Positions 8,504-17,963 of a stretch of 48,188 nt of DNA are shown here, in pieces. The stretch's first letter is position 1. Each line of letters begins with the position of its first letter. The notes beneath the pieces were generated by a model. The model worked only from the letters and a program-made list of their open reading frames with translations, searched no databases and had not been told where the DNA came from. Origin of the DNA: a virus; IMG/VR virus record IMGVR_UViG_3300021085_000055, positions 1-48,188 of that record; one strand, written 5' to 3'. A program made the position numbers and the translations under genes.

Positions 8504-11084
8504 CACTTTTAATACTATAACTATTTTTAACACCAAAGCTTTGAACAGAACTTGTTGCAGTAGAAGATAAATCAGATCTTCCAGTAGTAATTAATTCAGA
8601 ACCATTACCATTCCAATCAACACCAAATGCTGCTGCTTCAGATGGAGAGGCAAGAGTTAAAATAGCAGAATCTAATACACTACTATTAAGTATATTATGA
8701 TCAATATCTATTTCACGTATTTTATTTTCACTAGAAAAATTTAAAGTGTTATTTCTTAAATTCAGGGCAGATATACCAACAATTCCTAAAGAGTCTTCTT
8801 CCCACATACTATCAAGAGACATACTAGAAACACCAGCATTAGCATTGAAGCTATACTTGTGTATTTCAAATCCAGTACCTGCGCCGATGTAAAATTTAGA
8901 TCGATCGCTATCGATTGCTAAACCACTTGCTCCAATAATATACCCACCAGTTCCTACATTTAATGTTTTAATTTTATTCGTATGTTCTCTTACAGCAGTT
9001 GAGGGATCATTTAATGTTGTCATCTTCCACTGATTAATTGTTCCGCTATCGTCATGAACTAATATTTTGTCGTCAACAATATTAACCCCAAAAATAGAAT
9101 TTGAAGAATCCATACTTACATTAGAATCAGATTGTATAAGACTAGATACTAAATTAAATTGATTTAATTGAACTGTATGTAAATACTTATCTCCGGATAT
9201 TATCATTTTATTTGAGTCTATAATATTAATAGTATTAAATGTTCCAAGATCTTGTCCAATTTTAGATGCAGGAGAACCTAAAGAATTTAATTCTATTTTT
9301 AAATCCCATCCTCCAGCACTAATTTCTTTACTTAAAGATGTAATAGGCTGAGTTAATTGTGATATATTAAATAAATTAGAATCAGTTGTTATGTTTAAAT
9401 TATATTGATAAATTTGATTTAATTTTTTATTTAATACATAAAATTTATTTCCATCTGGATTAAATCTTATAGACTCTGGCCCGTGAGGTCTTCTAGTTGC
9501 GAATCCATCTGACTGTGATAAATCTACTCCAAAACTAGGACTTGGATCTTCTAAGGATAGACTATTCATTTTAGTGCCTATTTCATGCGTCGCAGAATCA
9601 AATGCAACTGCAGTACTAACATCCCACGGTGATGTTAGAGTATATTGTCTAAATTTTCCATCCACTGCTGCTATAGCTTCACCAGTATACATTTTGGTTC
9701 CATCATAATTAAAACACATAGATTGAGGCAAACCATAATGTTCAAATGTAGATATATATTTACGCCCAGTTGAGACAAAAGTGCTGCCACGTATACGTGC
9801 ACCAGCTCGAGCTCTGCTTGCTATTCCAGAAGAACCCAACACCACTCCATCTTCAACGAATGTATGTGTATAAAATCCTGTTTCAAAAGATTTTGTTATA
9901 GCATTTGAGTCAACTGATAGTGTATGTATTTGCCCAGAATCGTATAAAGTATATCTTTTGATTGTACCAGCATTAACAGATTTAGGCATACCTCTACTAC
10001 CTTCAAAGGTATTGGTCGTTCCACTAGGCTCAAGAGATATAACTGGTGTTTCTAATGTATAATAATACTTTCCATCAGGACTTACGTAAGTATCTTCAAT
10101 ATTTTTTAACTCAGTGGTGTTAGTTTTAAAATTGTCTTTTCTAATAGCAGTGTGTATATCCCATGGTGTAAGTAACCAATATTCTGCTATTTGATTTAAT
10201 GTTTTGTCTAAAATAAATAATCTATAACCAGTATTATTAAATTTAAATGCCGATGGATTTTCAGCATTCCAGCTATCACTCTTTAAATTTAATGTTTTTT
10301 CTTGTGTATAATCAATTTCTCTTAACGAATATGGATTAGCCATAGGATAAGATAATAGCCTATTTTGATTATCATCCAATAAAAAGATAATTGACCCAGC
10401 AGAACTTCCTGTTGCAATTTGCATATCAACGTATTGATCAGTAGTTCTTGACGCATCTTTAATTTCTAAAAATTGTACATCTGGAACTGTAAATGTAGAA
10501 AGCTCTATTGCCTTATCATGATTAAAACCAGAAACACTTGTTTGTTCCCAATTATAAAAATATTGTATTTCAAGTTTATCTATAAAATTACTTCTTAATC
10601 CTAATGAATCTGCGGTAAATGCACTATCAAAAAGTGGTAAAAAATTAATTTCTTTAAATCTAGGAGCTGAATCTACTCCAGACACATTAATTACACCATT
10701 AAATACAATTTGATTTGATAATGAAGTATCACCAAGATTTTTTTTCGGAACTAAATCAAAACTTGGAGAAGTTCCACTAATATCTACTATAGCATTAGCC
10801 GGATCACCTATAATAGTATGAGTCCAAGTAATAGTATTTCCGTCGCTGTCAACACCGATCAAATTTATTCCAGATGACATTGATCTTTTTAAAGCATCAA
10901 AATTTGAATCGTAACCAAAATTTAAACCATTAGGTCCTACACTACTACTTATATGCTGTGGATTAATTATTCCTACTGAAACCCAGCTATTAGATAATTC
11001 GCTATATTGATAAATTTGTTTTTCTTTTTTAGAAAAAACTATTCCACCATTTTCCTTTACTTTTGATATATCAACTATACTCAT
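8499..11084 (-). CDS. Beta-propeller virion protein
   Basis: An 861-residue protein made largely of repeated propeller-like blades. The blade signature recurs as NNTGYRLFILDKTLNQIAEYWL then TPWDIHTA (about residues 285-315), DGTKMYTGEA then SPWDVSTA (about 460-490), PDGNKFYVLNKKLNQIYQYNL (about 545-570) and a degenerate INQWKMTTLNDPSTA (about 680-700). This DGxKxYVL...PWDVSTA pattern is well known from phage and bacterial surface propellers. The N-terminal 30 residues probably anchor it. The gene overlaps the upstream 1732-aa gene by 4 bp (ATGA), so the pair are coupled and may act in one appendage. Binding target unknown. Confidence 0.8.
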   Translation of the reverse strand: MSIVDISKVKENGGIVFSKKEKQIYQYSELSNSWVSVGIINPQHISSSVGPNGLNFGYDSNFDALKRSMSSGINLIGVDSDGNTITWTHTIIGDPANAIVDISGTSPSFDLVPKKNLGDTSLSNQIVFNGVINVSGVDSAPRFKEINFLPLFDSAFTADSLGLRSNFIDKLEIQYFYNWEQTSVSGFNHDKAIELSTFTVPDVQFLEIKDASRTTDQYVDMQIATGSSAGSIIFLLDDNQNRLLSYPMANPYSLREIDYTQEKTLNLKSDSWNAENPSAFKFNNTGYRLFILDKTLNQIAEYWLLTPWDIHTAIRKDNFKTNTTELKNIEDTYVSPDGKYYYTLETPVISLEPSGTTNTFEGSRGMPKSVNAGTIKRYTLYDSGQIHTLSVDSNAITKSFETGFYTHTFVEDGVVLGSSGIASRARAGARIRGSTFVSTGRKYISTFEHYGLPQSMCFNYDGTKMYTGEAIAAVDGKFRQYTLTSPWDVSTAVAFDSATHEIGTKMNSLSLEDPSPSFGVDLSQSDGFATRRPHGPESIRFNPDGNKFYVLNKKLNQIYQYNLNITTDSNLFNISQLTQPITSLSKEISAGGWDLKIELNSLGSPASKIGQDLGTFNTINIIDSNKMIISGDKYLHTVQLNQFNLVSSLIQSDSNVSMDSSNSIFGVNIVDDKILVHDDSGTINQWKMTTLNDPSTAVREHTNKIKTLNVGTGGYIIGASGLAIDSDRSKFYIGAGTGFEIHKYSFNANAGVSSMSLDSMWEEDSLGIVGISALNLRNNTLNFSSENKIREIDIDHNILNSSVLDSAILTLASPSEAAAFGVDWNGNGSELITTGRSDLSSTATSSVQSFGVKNSYSIKSV

Positions 11085-14000
11085 AATAGATCTCCAAAAC
11101 TGTCTGCAATACCAAAGAATGCGCCACCTTCTTCATAGGGGTCAAAACCACTAATTCCTTCTGCAGCAAATCCCCCTTGAGATATTTGATCCATAGTCAT
11201 AAGTCTTAATACCGATTCGTTTGAACTTACTATGTGAAACTCATTTCTATTATATGCAGTATTGATTATTACTTCTTCGCCCGACATTTTTGTGCCGAAA
11301 GTATCTACATATAATACTGGCATTTCACCTGTATTTTTATTCTTTCCAGTAATAGTTGAAAATGCGTTTATAGGTCTAGAAGCAAATGAATCAGTCGAGC
11401 TAAAATAATCATTAAAATAAAAATTAGTATAATTGGTTGTGCTATCTCGAATGGTTTCGACTATTGGTTCAAAAAGTTGTGAAGTTTGTATCTGCCAATC
11501 AATTCGTTGTTGATCATCATCTTTATTATACATACCAAGCTTTAATTGTAAACCTGGTATGTATCCAATTTCTCCAGATTCTTTTAGTTCTTCCCAGCTT
11601 GGATAATCGCTATCAGATCTTGTAATATGTAAATAACCGTATGAGTCATCTGGTAAATCTAAACCCAAACCATCTAATGCATTATCGGTTTTAGACACTA
11701 CGCTATCAGCATTAAAATCTATATTATTTTTATTAATAACTCCAACCTTAAACCAGTCTATTGTTGAAACTCCATCACCGAATGGGCTCCAGTCAATCCC
11801 TCTTACTATATCGCCTGTAATAGTATCTTTTTTTATCTTACTAATAGGATTAAAAATAGTTACGCCTGAACTTGGTATAACACCTGGTATATTTACAGAA
11901 GTATTAAAAGCAAATGTATTACCTGCTGCCGTAATTTGATCAGTGGTAGGTAGATCAAAACTATCCCCAGTAAATTGTATTCCGGTTTGTATTCTAAAAT
12001 CTTTTATATTACCTTGATATGTTCTAAATAAATTAGGTTCATTTCCGGCTATCCGGCCAGCTTGAATCGGCCGACCTTTAACTTGATTCCCGGCTCCAAT
12101 AAATAATCTAGAATTTTTTATTGGAATGTGTGTAGTCATAAATGGTCCATATGGCGCTCGGCCATTAACACTGTCAAATTGCACGCCGTCTTTCCATAAT
12201 CTTATTTTATCTTGCTCAACCACTATTGCATTATGACACCATTTTGCTCCTGCTCCATATGCCATTGAAGTAGAATCTTGAGCATGAATCGTCAGCACTT
12301 CGCGCTGATCTACAGTATAATTATAGTTTACATTTTTGGCTACAACTATCTGACCTAACGTATCAAAAGAAAGTAATGGCCCACCTTTAAATTCTCCTCC
12401 ACCTTTTGCTTGAATTCCTCCCATTATCTGTAGAGCAGAATCCTTTGAAGCAAGACCGGATAAATCATTATTCCAGTTATTAATATGAAAAGAGGCATAA
12501 CTATCATCTGGAAGTCCAATTTCTGAGCCACTATTAGGAGATCTAATATATGAATAAACTACATATGAGTCAAGTTGCTGATGAAAATTAATTCCTGAAT
12601 TCACTACATTCCAACCACCAGCTTTACCACTAGAAATTCTATTATCAGCAATATCATTAAATAAATGAAAATCTTTCATATGGCCTTTAAATGGCGACGT
12701 TACAAAATTTGAATCATTAATTGAACTAAAATCATTAGTATTCCACCAAGGTTCTAGCTCGGTATGGTCAAATTTTGGCTGATCTACACCATCAAGAATC
12801 TGATTAGAAATGCCACTTCCCTTAGAAAATATCGGATCTATAACTTTAGCATTTGCATATGGTTTACCAGTATAATAATCTTCTTCATCTTTTACATTCT
12901 TATAGTTTGAAAACACACATTTTTCAAACACATTTTGAGTACCTGGTTTAAACTTATTATTTATTAAAGCCCACGACCAACTGAAAAGATCAGCACCAGA
13001 AAAATCAAAATGTACTTTATATGCCTTTGCGCCAGTTGAAGCATAACATAATGCTGTTTCACCAGCGGCTTCATTTTTCTTTGTCTGTATAAATTTCTTA
13101 AATGTTAAAAATGCTAATTCTGTATTTTCGTCTTGATTTGGACCAAATATAGGAGAAATTCCATCATAATTATTTCCACTCGCCACATAATTAATATGTA
13201 CAGCCGCAATATCATTAGTATTACCACATATCATAATATTTTTTATGCCAAAGGGTGTAGATAAACTTTCTGTACCTTTAGGTACAGATGTGTCGGGTAC
13301 GGTTGTGTTAACGCCAAAAGCCCCACCTGGAGAAGCGGTAATACTATAATTACCCGGTTCTAATAATAAACAATTACCATCCGCTAATCCTGATATAACA
13401 GAAGTTATATCTCCAGCCGTAGAATGATTTACTATACTTCCACCAGTTCTTAAAATATATGCTCTAGCTTTATTAATTCCATGATCAGTTCCTTTATGTG
13501 TTGCTACTCTTCCAGCCCAACTAGCTCGAGCATTTTTATATTCATCAGTTTCACCTGTTAAATTAGTAATTGTTCCTGTGCTAATAGCTGGATTATATGC
13601 TTCTTTATAGTATATTAAGTGATCAGCTAGTGGCCAAGAAAATTTTCCTGTTCCCCATATACTATTTTTTAAATAAAAATCTCTTACATTCGCATTTGGC
13701 GCTACACTATGATCTATGAATGGATTAATATCATTAGGATTTATATTACCAGTAGTAGAATTAAATATTCCATCATTAACAAAAGCTGGAGTACTAGTAG
13801 CTGTTCTTGCCGCGTTAATTAATTTAGCTGGATCATAAACCCAATCCTTTGCTAAAAGTGCAACCTTTGCTTCATATCTTTCTCCTTCAGCTGCAAGAAA
13901 ATTTACGTATCCCTTTGGAGCAGGGTTTCCACTTGAACTTTTCCATCCTTTAGAATATACTATTGGAGGATCAAACACTAATGCAGGATCTGGATGATAG

Positions 14001-16279
14001 CTAGTGCCAATTGCACTTTGAATCGCACTCGTAAGACCATCAACAGGATTTATATGATAACGTGAGGCAAACCATAGATTTCGAAATTGAAATCCTAATT
14101 CCATAGTGGTATCAGTTCCTGGACTTGAATTAAAGGCTTTACTTCCTACATAAGCTCCATCTTTAAAGGTATGTAACTGTCCAGTTTGTTCATCAATTAT
14201 AAAACTACTTAACGATTCTTCTAGAGATTTAGTAACAGTATCAGTATAAGGAAATAAATATGAATTTGGAGCAGATGTGTTATCTAATATTTCTGCCCCA
14301 AAGTGTCCAGCTGAATTCGGATTTCTTACATTGACTGTATCATCTGCATCATATGGAGTATCTTGATGTACCATATTAGTAGAAGCAATAAACGGTATAA
14401 ACCGCATTATATCTGAAATACCAGTTACGGTTACTCTTTGATCACCTGCACTATTTTTATTATGTATTTCAAAATAAATTATTCTACCAGTTGAATTTGG
14501 GCTAGATGTTGTTCCGCAATCACTTAATAATATTTTATCGTTGCCTCCACCATCACTTTTTAAAATAGAATATCCAAAATTGGTTTTTTCAAATAGCCTT
14601 AAAAATAAATTACCAGCATTATCTGTTCTAAAGGGATCTCGTCCTGGAAGACCAGTGTGTATCTCTAATAGTGCATCAGTTCCAGATGTATATGTCCTTT
14701 TATCTCCTTCATGCTTCACGCCCATATTTGCTTGATTTGTTAAAACTTTAAATTCACTTATTCCAGTATTGTTATTAGCCCATCTTAATAATCCTGAAGA
14801 ACTACTAGGTCGGTGGCTAGATATTCTTATATCGTCCCCGCCATTCGGATAATATTTCTTTGAACCCTGTTGACTTGGTAAATTACCAATTTTTTTAGTC
14901 ATTAAAGTTACTTCTGCTGGAAATAACTTAACAGAGAATCTTACTTCATGCCATCTATTTCCTCTTTTTCTTTTAGAAGTTCCGGCCGGAACTGGATATC
15001 CAGTGTAATCAGAATCTATTTCAATATTATTATTACCTGAAGTAGTTGGTAAAGGTAACTCACATGCTAAAGCCCCGTTTCCAGCAGAAAGATTTAGTTT
15101 AGGTGTACCACCTGAATTAATTACTTTTAACTCTAAAGCCTCAGTATCACCTCCAGCTTTAAATAAGAGTTTATCATAAACAGGTGAACTATCGATCCAA
15201 AAATACCCAGCAAAAGTTGCATCGTTATAAACATCAAAATTGTTAGTAATAATATTACGTTTGCCGGTAAGATAAGAACTATTCATAACATCATTTGTAG
15301 CATATAGCCTATCACTGTCAGGAACCAAATACCCACCACTAAGATAATCATACGTTTTAACTGGATCGCTAACAGAAAGATAACCCATTTTTGGAGCTGT
15401 CATATCTATATCAGTTGTAATTTGCTCCCATTTTAAATTATTTCCAATTCTATATTCATATGGTGCACTATCATGATAAGACCAGTCTAAACCTCTAATA
15501 CGAATACCATTTGTATGTACCATTGCAATATTATCTAAGCCGTCGTCTAGACTCTGATAAGAAAAATTAGAAGTATTATAAGTATGTTTATTATCGCCTA
15601 TTGTCGTATTCGGCATTGAATTATCATTTTTTCTATACCAAGCGCCCATTGTGGTATGAGTTGATTTAGATGAACTTAGTGCATCAGATGAGAATACAGC
15701 ATACATCCCAGAGTCTTTTCCATCCGGAGATGCTCTTTCATGAACAACATCTGTTATAGGAGAAATTGAAGGGGTTGTGTATATACCTGAAGGATGTGAT
15801 GTGGTGGCATGTAAACTTTTTCCAAATAAATATGAGCTTCCTCCCCAAGAATCACTGTAAGGATTAACTCCTCTATCAATTTGTACTTCACCGCCCGCTA
15901 TTTCAATTGAATGGCTTCTATCTGGAATTAAATTTATTGGCTCACCAAGACTTGAATCATTTTCTACAATATCAAAAATAACTGCTGCATGATCAAGCGT
16001 ATCTAAAGTAGTAAATTGCCAAAAATCTATACTAAAATTATCAGTAATTTGATCGTAACCAGTAATTGGAACTTTAAACGCGCTATCAATTCTTAAGTGA
16101 GCACCGATTGGATTAACTAGATCATGACCAGAAAAATACATACTCCTACTAGGAAGTATATTTAAATTTAATTTAGTTCTAATAGATCCATCTTCTTTAA
16201 CAAAGGCTACTTTACCAATATCAACCGGATCTGATGGAAGCGATAAATCACTTATTAAATTTTTAATATAATTAGCCAA
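11081..16279 (-). CDS. Very large fibre protein with LamG-like and beta-helix regions
   Basis: A 1732-residue protein without enzymatic motifs that I can recognise. The N-terminal part (residues about 45-125) and the segment at about 1340-1440 (AKWCHNAIVVEQDKIRLWKDG to RLFIGAGNQ) look like LamG/concanavalin jelly rolls, which often bind carbohydrate. Residues about 935-1130 resemble a right-handed beta-helix of the pectate-lyase type (VISGLADGNCLLLEPGNYSI to NVFEKCVFSNYKNV), a fold used by tailspikes. Repeated 'DxSxxTIDWFKVGV/GLDWSYHDSAPYEYRIG' segments mark small sandwich domains. It has its own late promoter and is coupled to the propeller gene downstream. A tailspike- or fibre-like adhesin is most likely; depolymerase activity is possible but unproven. 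Confidence 0.78.
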   Translation of the reverse strand: MANYIKNLISDLSLPSDPVDIGKVAFVKEDGSIRTKLNLNILPSRSMYFSGHDLVNPIGAHLRIDSAFKVPITGYDQITDNFSIDFWQFTTLDTLDHAAVIFDIVENDSSLGEPINLIPDRSHSIEIAGGEVQIDRGVNPYSDSWGGSSYLFGKSLHATTSHPSGIYTTPSISPITDVVHERASPDGKDSGMYAVFSSDALSSSKSTHTTMGAWYRKNDNSMPNTTIGDNKHTYNTSNFSYQSLDDGLDNIAMVHTNGIRIRGLDWSYHDSAPYEYRIGNNLKWEQITTDIDMTAPKMGYLSVSDPVKTYDYLSGGYLVPDSDRLYATNDVMNSSYLTGKRNIITNNFDVYNDATFAGYFWIDSSPVYDKLLFKAGGDTEALELKVINSGGTPKLNLSAGNGALACELPLPTTSGNNNIEIDSDYTGYPVPAGTSKRKRGNRWHEVRFSVKLFPAEVTLMTKKIGNLPSQQGSKKYYPNGGDDIRISSHRPSSSSGLLRWANNNTGISEFKVLTNQANMGVKHEGDKRTYTSGTDALLEIHTGLPGRDPFRTDNAGNLFLRLFEKTNFGYSILKSDGGGNDKILLSDCGTTSSPNSTGRIIYFEIHNKNSAGDQRVTVTGISDIMRFIPFIASTNMVHQDTPYDADDTVNVRNPNSAGHFGAEILDNTSAPNSYLFPYTDTVTKSLEESLSSFIIDEQTGQLHTFKDGAYVGSKAFNSSPGTDTTMELGFQFRNLWFASRYHINPVDGLTSAIQSAIGTSYHPDPALVFDPPIVYSKGWKSSSGNPAPKGYVNFLAAEGERYEAKVALLAKDWVYDPAKLINAARTATSTPAFVNDGIFNSTTGNINPNDINPFIDHSVAPNANVRDFYLKNSIWGTGKFSWPLADHLIYYKEAYNPAISTGTITNLTGETDEYKNARASWAGRVATHKGTDHGINKARAYILRTGGSIVNHSTAGDITSVISGLADGNCLLLEPGNYSITASPGGAFGVNTTVPDTSVPKGTESLSTPFGIKNIMICGNTNDIAAVHINYVASGNNYDGISPIFGPNQDENTELAFLTFKKFIQTKKNEAAGETALCYASTGAKAYKVHFDFSGADLFSWSWALINNKFKPGTQNVFEKCVFSNYKNVKDEEDYYTGKPYANAKVIDPIFSKGSGISNQILDGVDQPKFDHTELEPWWNTNDFSSINDSNFVTSPFKGHMKDFHLFNDIADNRISSGKAGGWNVVNSGINFHQQLDSYVVYSYIRSPNSGSEIGLPDDSYASFHINNWNNDLSGLASKDSALQIMGGIQAKGGGEFKGGPLLSFDTLGQIVVAKNVNYNYTVDQREVLTIHAQDSTSMAYGAGAKWCHNAIVVEQDKIRLWKDGVQFDSVNGRAPYGPFMTTHIPIKNSRLFIGAGNQVKGRPIQAGRIAGNEPNLFRTYQGNIKDFRIQTGIQFTGDSFDLPTTDQITAAGNTFAFNTSVNIPGVIPSSGVTIFNPISKIKKDTITGDIVRGIDWSPFGDGVSTIDWFKVGVINKNNIDFNADSVVSKTDNALDGLGLDLPDDSYGYLHITRSDSDYPSWEELKESGEIGYIPGLQLKLGMYNKDDDQQRIDWQIQTSQLFEPIVETIRDSTTNYTNFYFNDYFSSTDSFASRPINAFSTITGKNKNTGEMPVLYVDTFGTKMSGEEVIINTAYNRNEFHIVSSNESVLRLMTMDQISQGGFAAEGISGFDPYEEGGAFFGIADSFGDLL

Positions 16280-16307
16280 CCATACATTCCTTAATAGTAT
16301 TTTCTAC

Positions 16308-16315
16308 TATTTATA
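16308..16315 (-). promoter_or_regulatory. T4-type late promoter upstream of the 1732-aa gene
   Basis: TATAAATA on the minus strand, 29 bp upstream of the ATG at 16279, in the 67-bp gap between two fibre genes. Confidence 0.72.
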
Positions 16316-16346
16316 TACTTAAAATGGATAATATATTAAGGTTTAG

Positions 16347-17951
16347 CTATTGAACTAACACTTTCATAAGATCTCCTGATCCAATTCCATAAACACAAGC
16401 AGTCAATCCATCTCCACTTAATCGTACATCTCTTCCCATTTGCGTGTTTGCTGGACCCGTATAAGTGCCTTCTTTAGTCCAAGTTGATCCAGACCTCCTA
16501 AAAAATTCTACTATACCATTTGATGATGCGCCACCACCCTGTTGGCCAAATGCAGCGACATTTCCGTCATTACTTAAATCTGGACGAATTTCCGTTGTTT
16601 GGTTAAGAGTAAGAGTTGCTTGTAAAGAGTTGGTAACCCAATTGTCTGTTGTTACATAAATTTTATTGCCATACGCAAATGTGTTACCATCACCAGAAAT
16701 AGCACCGTTTAATCCTGTACCAGAATTATAAATGGCGGCTCTGGTCGTCCAAGTTGATCCACTGCGAGTAGCAATAGTGTGTTCTCCTACCCGCGTACCA
16801 TACTTATATGCACTATGAATTACATTACCGTCAAAACTTATTCCAGAGTTAAAATAAGATACTCCGTTCTCACCGCCCATTTGTGCATTATCAACAAAAC
16901 TATGAGGTCCAAATTTTGCCTCATATGCCCAATTGGTACCAGTTCTTTTATAAACTATAATTGCTCCTGCTCTGTTTCCAAAAGTACTACTTTGGTGATC
17001 TACTACCATAACTGTTGAACCATCACCAGAAATGGCGGCTCTCATTGCATAATTAGTATATGATGTAATACTTGCATTAAATTGTTGAGACCATGAAGAA
17101 CCATCGTAATACCATATTTCAAGATATTGATTATTCTCATGCATAGCAGCAACATATAATCCATTTGCGCTCATATCTGCATGTCTCACACCATATTGAG
17201 TAGATGAAACTGTGTGTGCTAATGAGTGATTTGTCCCAGAATTTGCACGTTCATGTATCCTAAAGTCATAAGCAGTAGGAATTCCTCCAATACAAAAGCT
17301 ATTACCATTAGTACTAAGAGAAAAAGTGGTACTGGCACTGACCCCAGCTGTCGTTTCGAAAGCGGTAGTTGGTGTTGCCCAAGACGCAAATGCTAATGTA
17401 AATCCACTTACATAACTTACTGATCCATTAACTCCATCAGTCACACTAAATGTTAAACTAAAAGTTCCAGCATGAGCTTCAGTTGTTGAAGGTGTAATAG
17501 TAAATACGTTATCAGCTTGAGATACTGTTGCTGTAGAACCAAGCGATCCTGTTGTAACTGCATAGGACCATGTAAGCGGGAATCCTTCTGGGTCGGTAGA
17601 AACTGCAGTAATTGTGGTAGCAGTGCCATCAGATGCTAAATCATATGTTGCGTCAACTCCTGAAATTGCGGATGGAGATGAATTTGTAATAGTAGCAATT
17701 AAATACCAACCAACACCATCAAAAATATATAATTTATCAGTATTAGTTACGAGAACAATATCACCGCTATTCATTCCTGTTAAAGCTGATAACTCGCTAA
17801 ATGCAGTGACAGTTCTCATTCCGCCAGCGCCTTCTGCCAGAGAATCAGCTGTTATTTTTCTATTTTCTGCAGTTAATGATTCATCAGCTATTGGTGCTAA
17901 AGCGCCAGTTTTACCAAATGCCTTTGAAATGAGAGCTGCTTTCGATACCAT
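16347..17951 (-). CDS. Virion protein with Ig-like domain and propeller-like repeats
   Basis: A 534-residue protein. After an N-terminal linker common in marine phage fibres (MVSKAALISKAFGKTG), residues about 100-187 form a cadherin-type Ig-like domain (DGTATTITAVSTDPEGFP to EAHAGTFSLTFSVTDGV). The rest carries repeated SGDGxTVMVV, SFDGNVIHSA, SGDGNTFAYG, SNDGNVAAFG and SGDGLTACVYG strands, one per about 45-55 residues, as in integrin-like or FG-GAP-like propellers. It ends 67 bp before the 1732-aa gene and begins 12 bp after the stop of the giant fibre. I see no late promoter of its own, so it probably shares the giant fibre's message. Confidence 0.78.
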   Translation of the reverse strand: MVSKAALISKAFGKTGALAPIADESLTAENRKITADSLAEGAGGMRTVTAFSELSALTGMNSGDIVLVTNTDKLYIFDGVGWYLIATITNSSPSAISGVDATYDLASDGTATTITAVSTDPEGFPLTWSYAVTTGSLGSTATVSQADNVFTITPSTTEAHAGTFSLTFSVTDGVNGSVSYVSGFTLAFASWATPTTAFETTAGVSASTTFSLSTNGNSFCIGGIPTAYDFRIHERANSGTNHSLAHTVSSTQYGVRHADMSANGLYVAAMHENNQYLEIWYYDGSSWSQQFNASITSYTNYAMRAAISGDGSTVMVVDHQSSTFGNRAGAIIVYKRTGTNWAYEAKFGPHSFVDNAQMGGENGVSYFNSGISFDGNVIHSAYKYGTRVGEHTIATRSGSTWTTRAAIYNSGTGLNGAISGDGNTFAYGNKIYVTTDNWVTNSLQATLTLNQTTEIRPDLSNDGNVAAFGQQGGGASSNGIVEFFRRSGSTWTKEGTYTGPANTQMGRDVRLSGDGLTACVYGIGSGDLMKVLVQ

Positions 17952-17963
17952 TACTTTCGTCCT

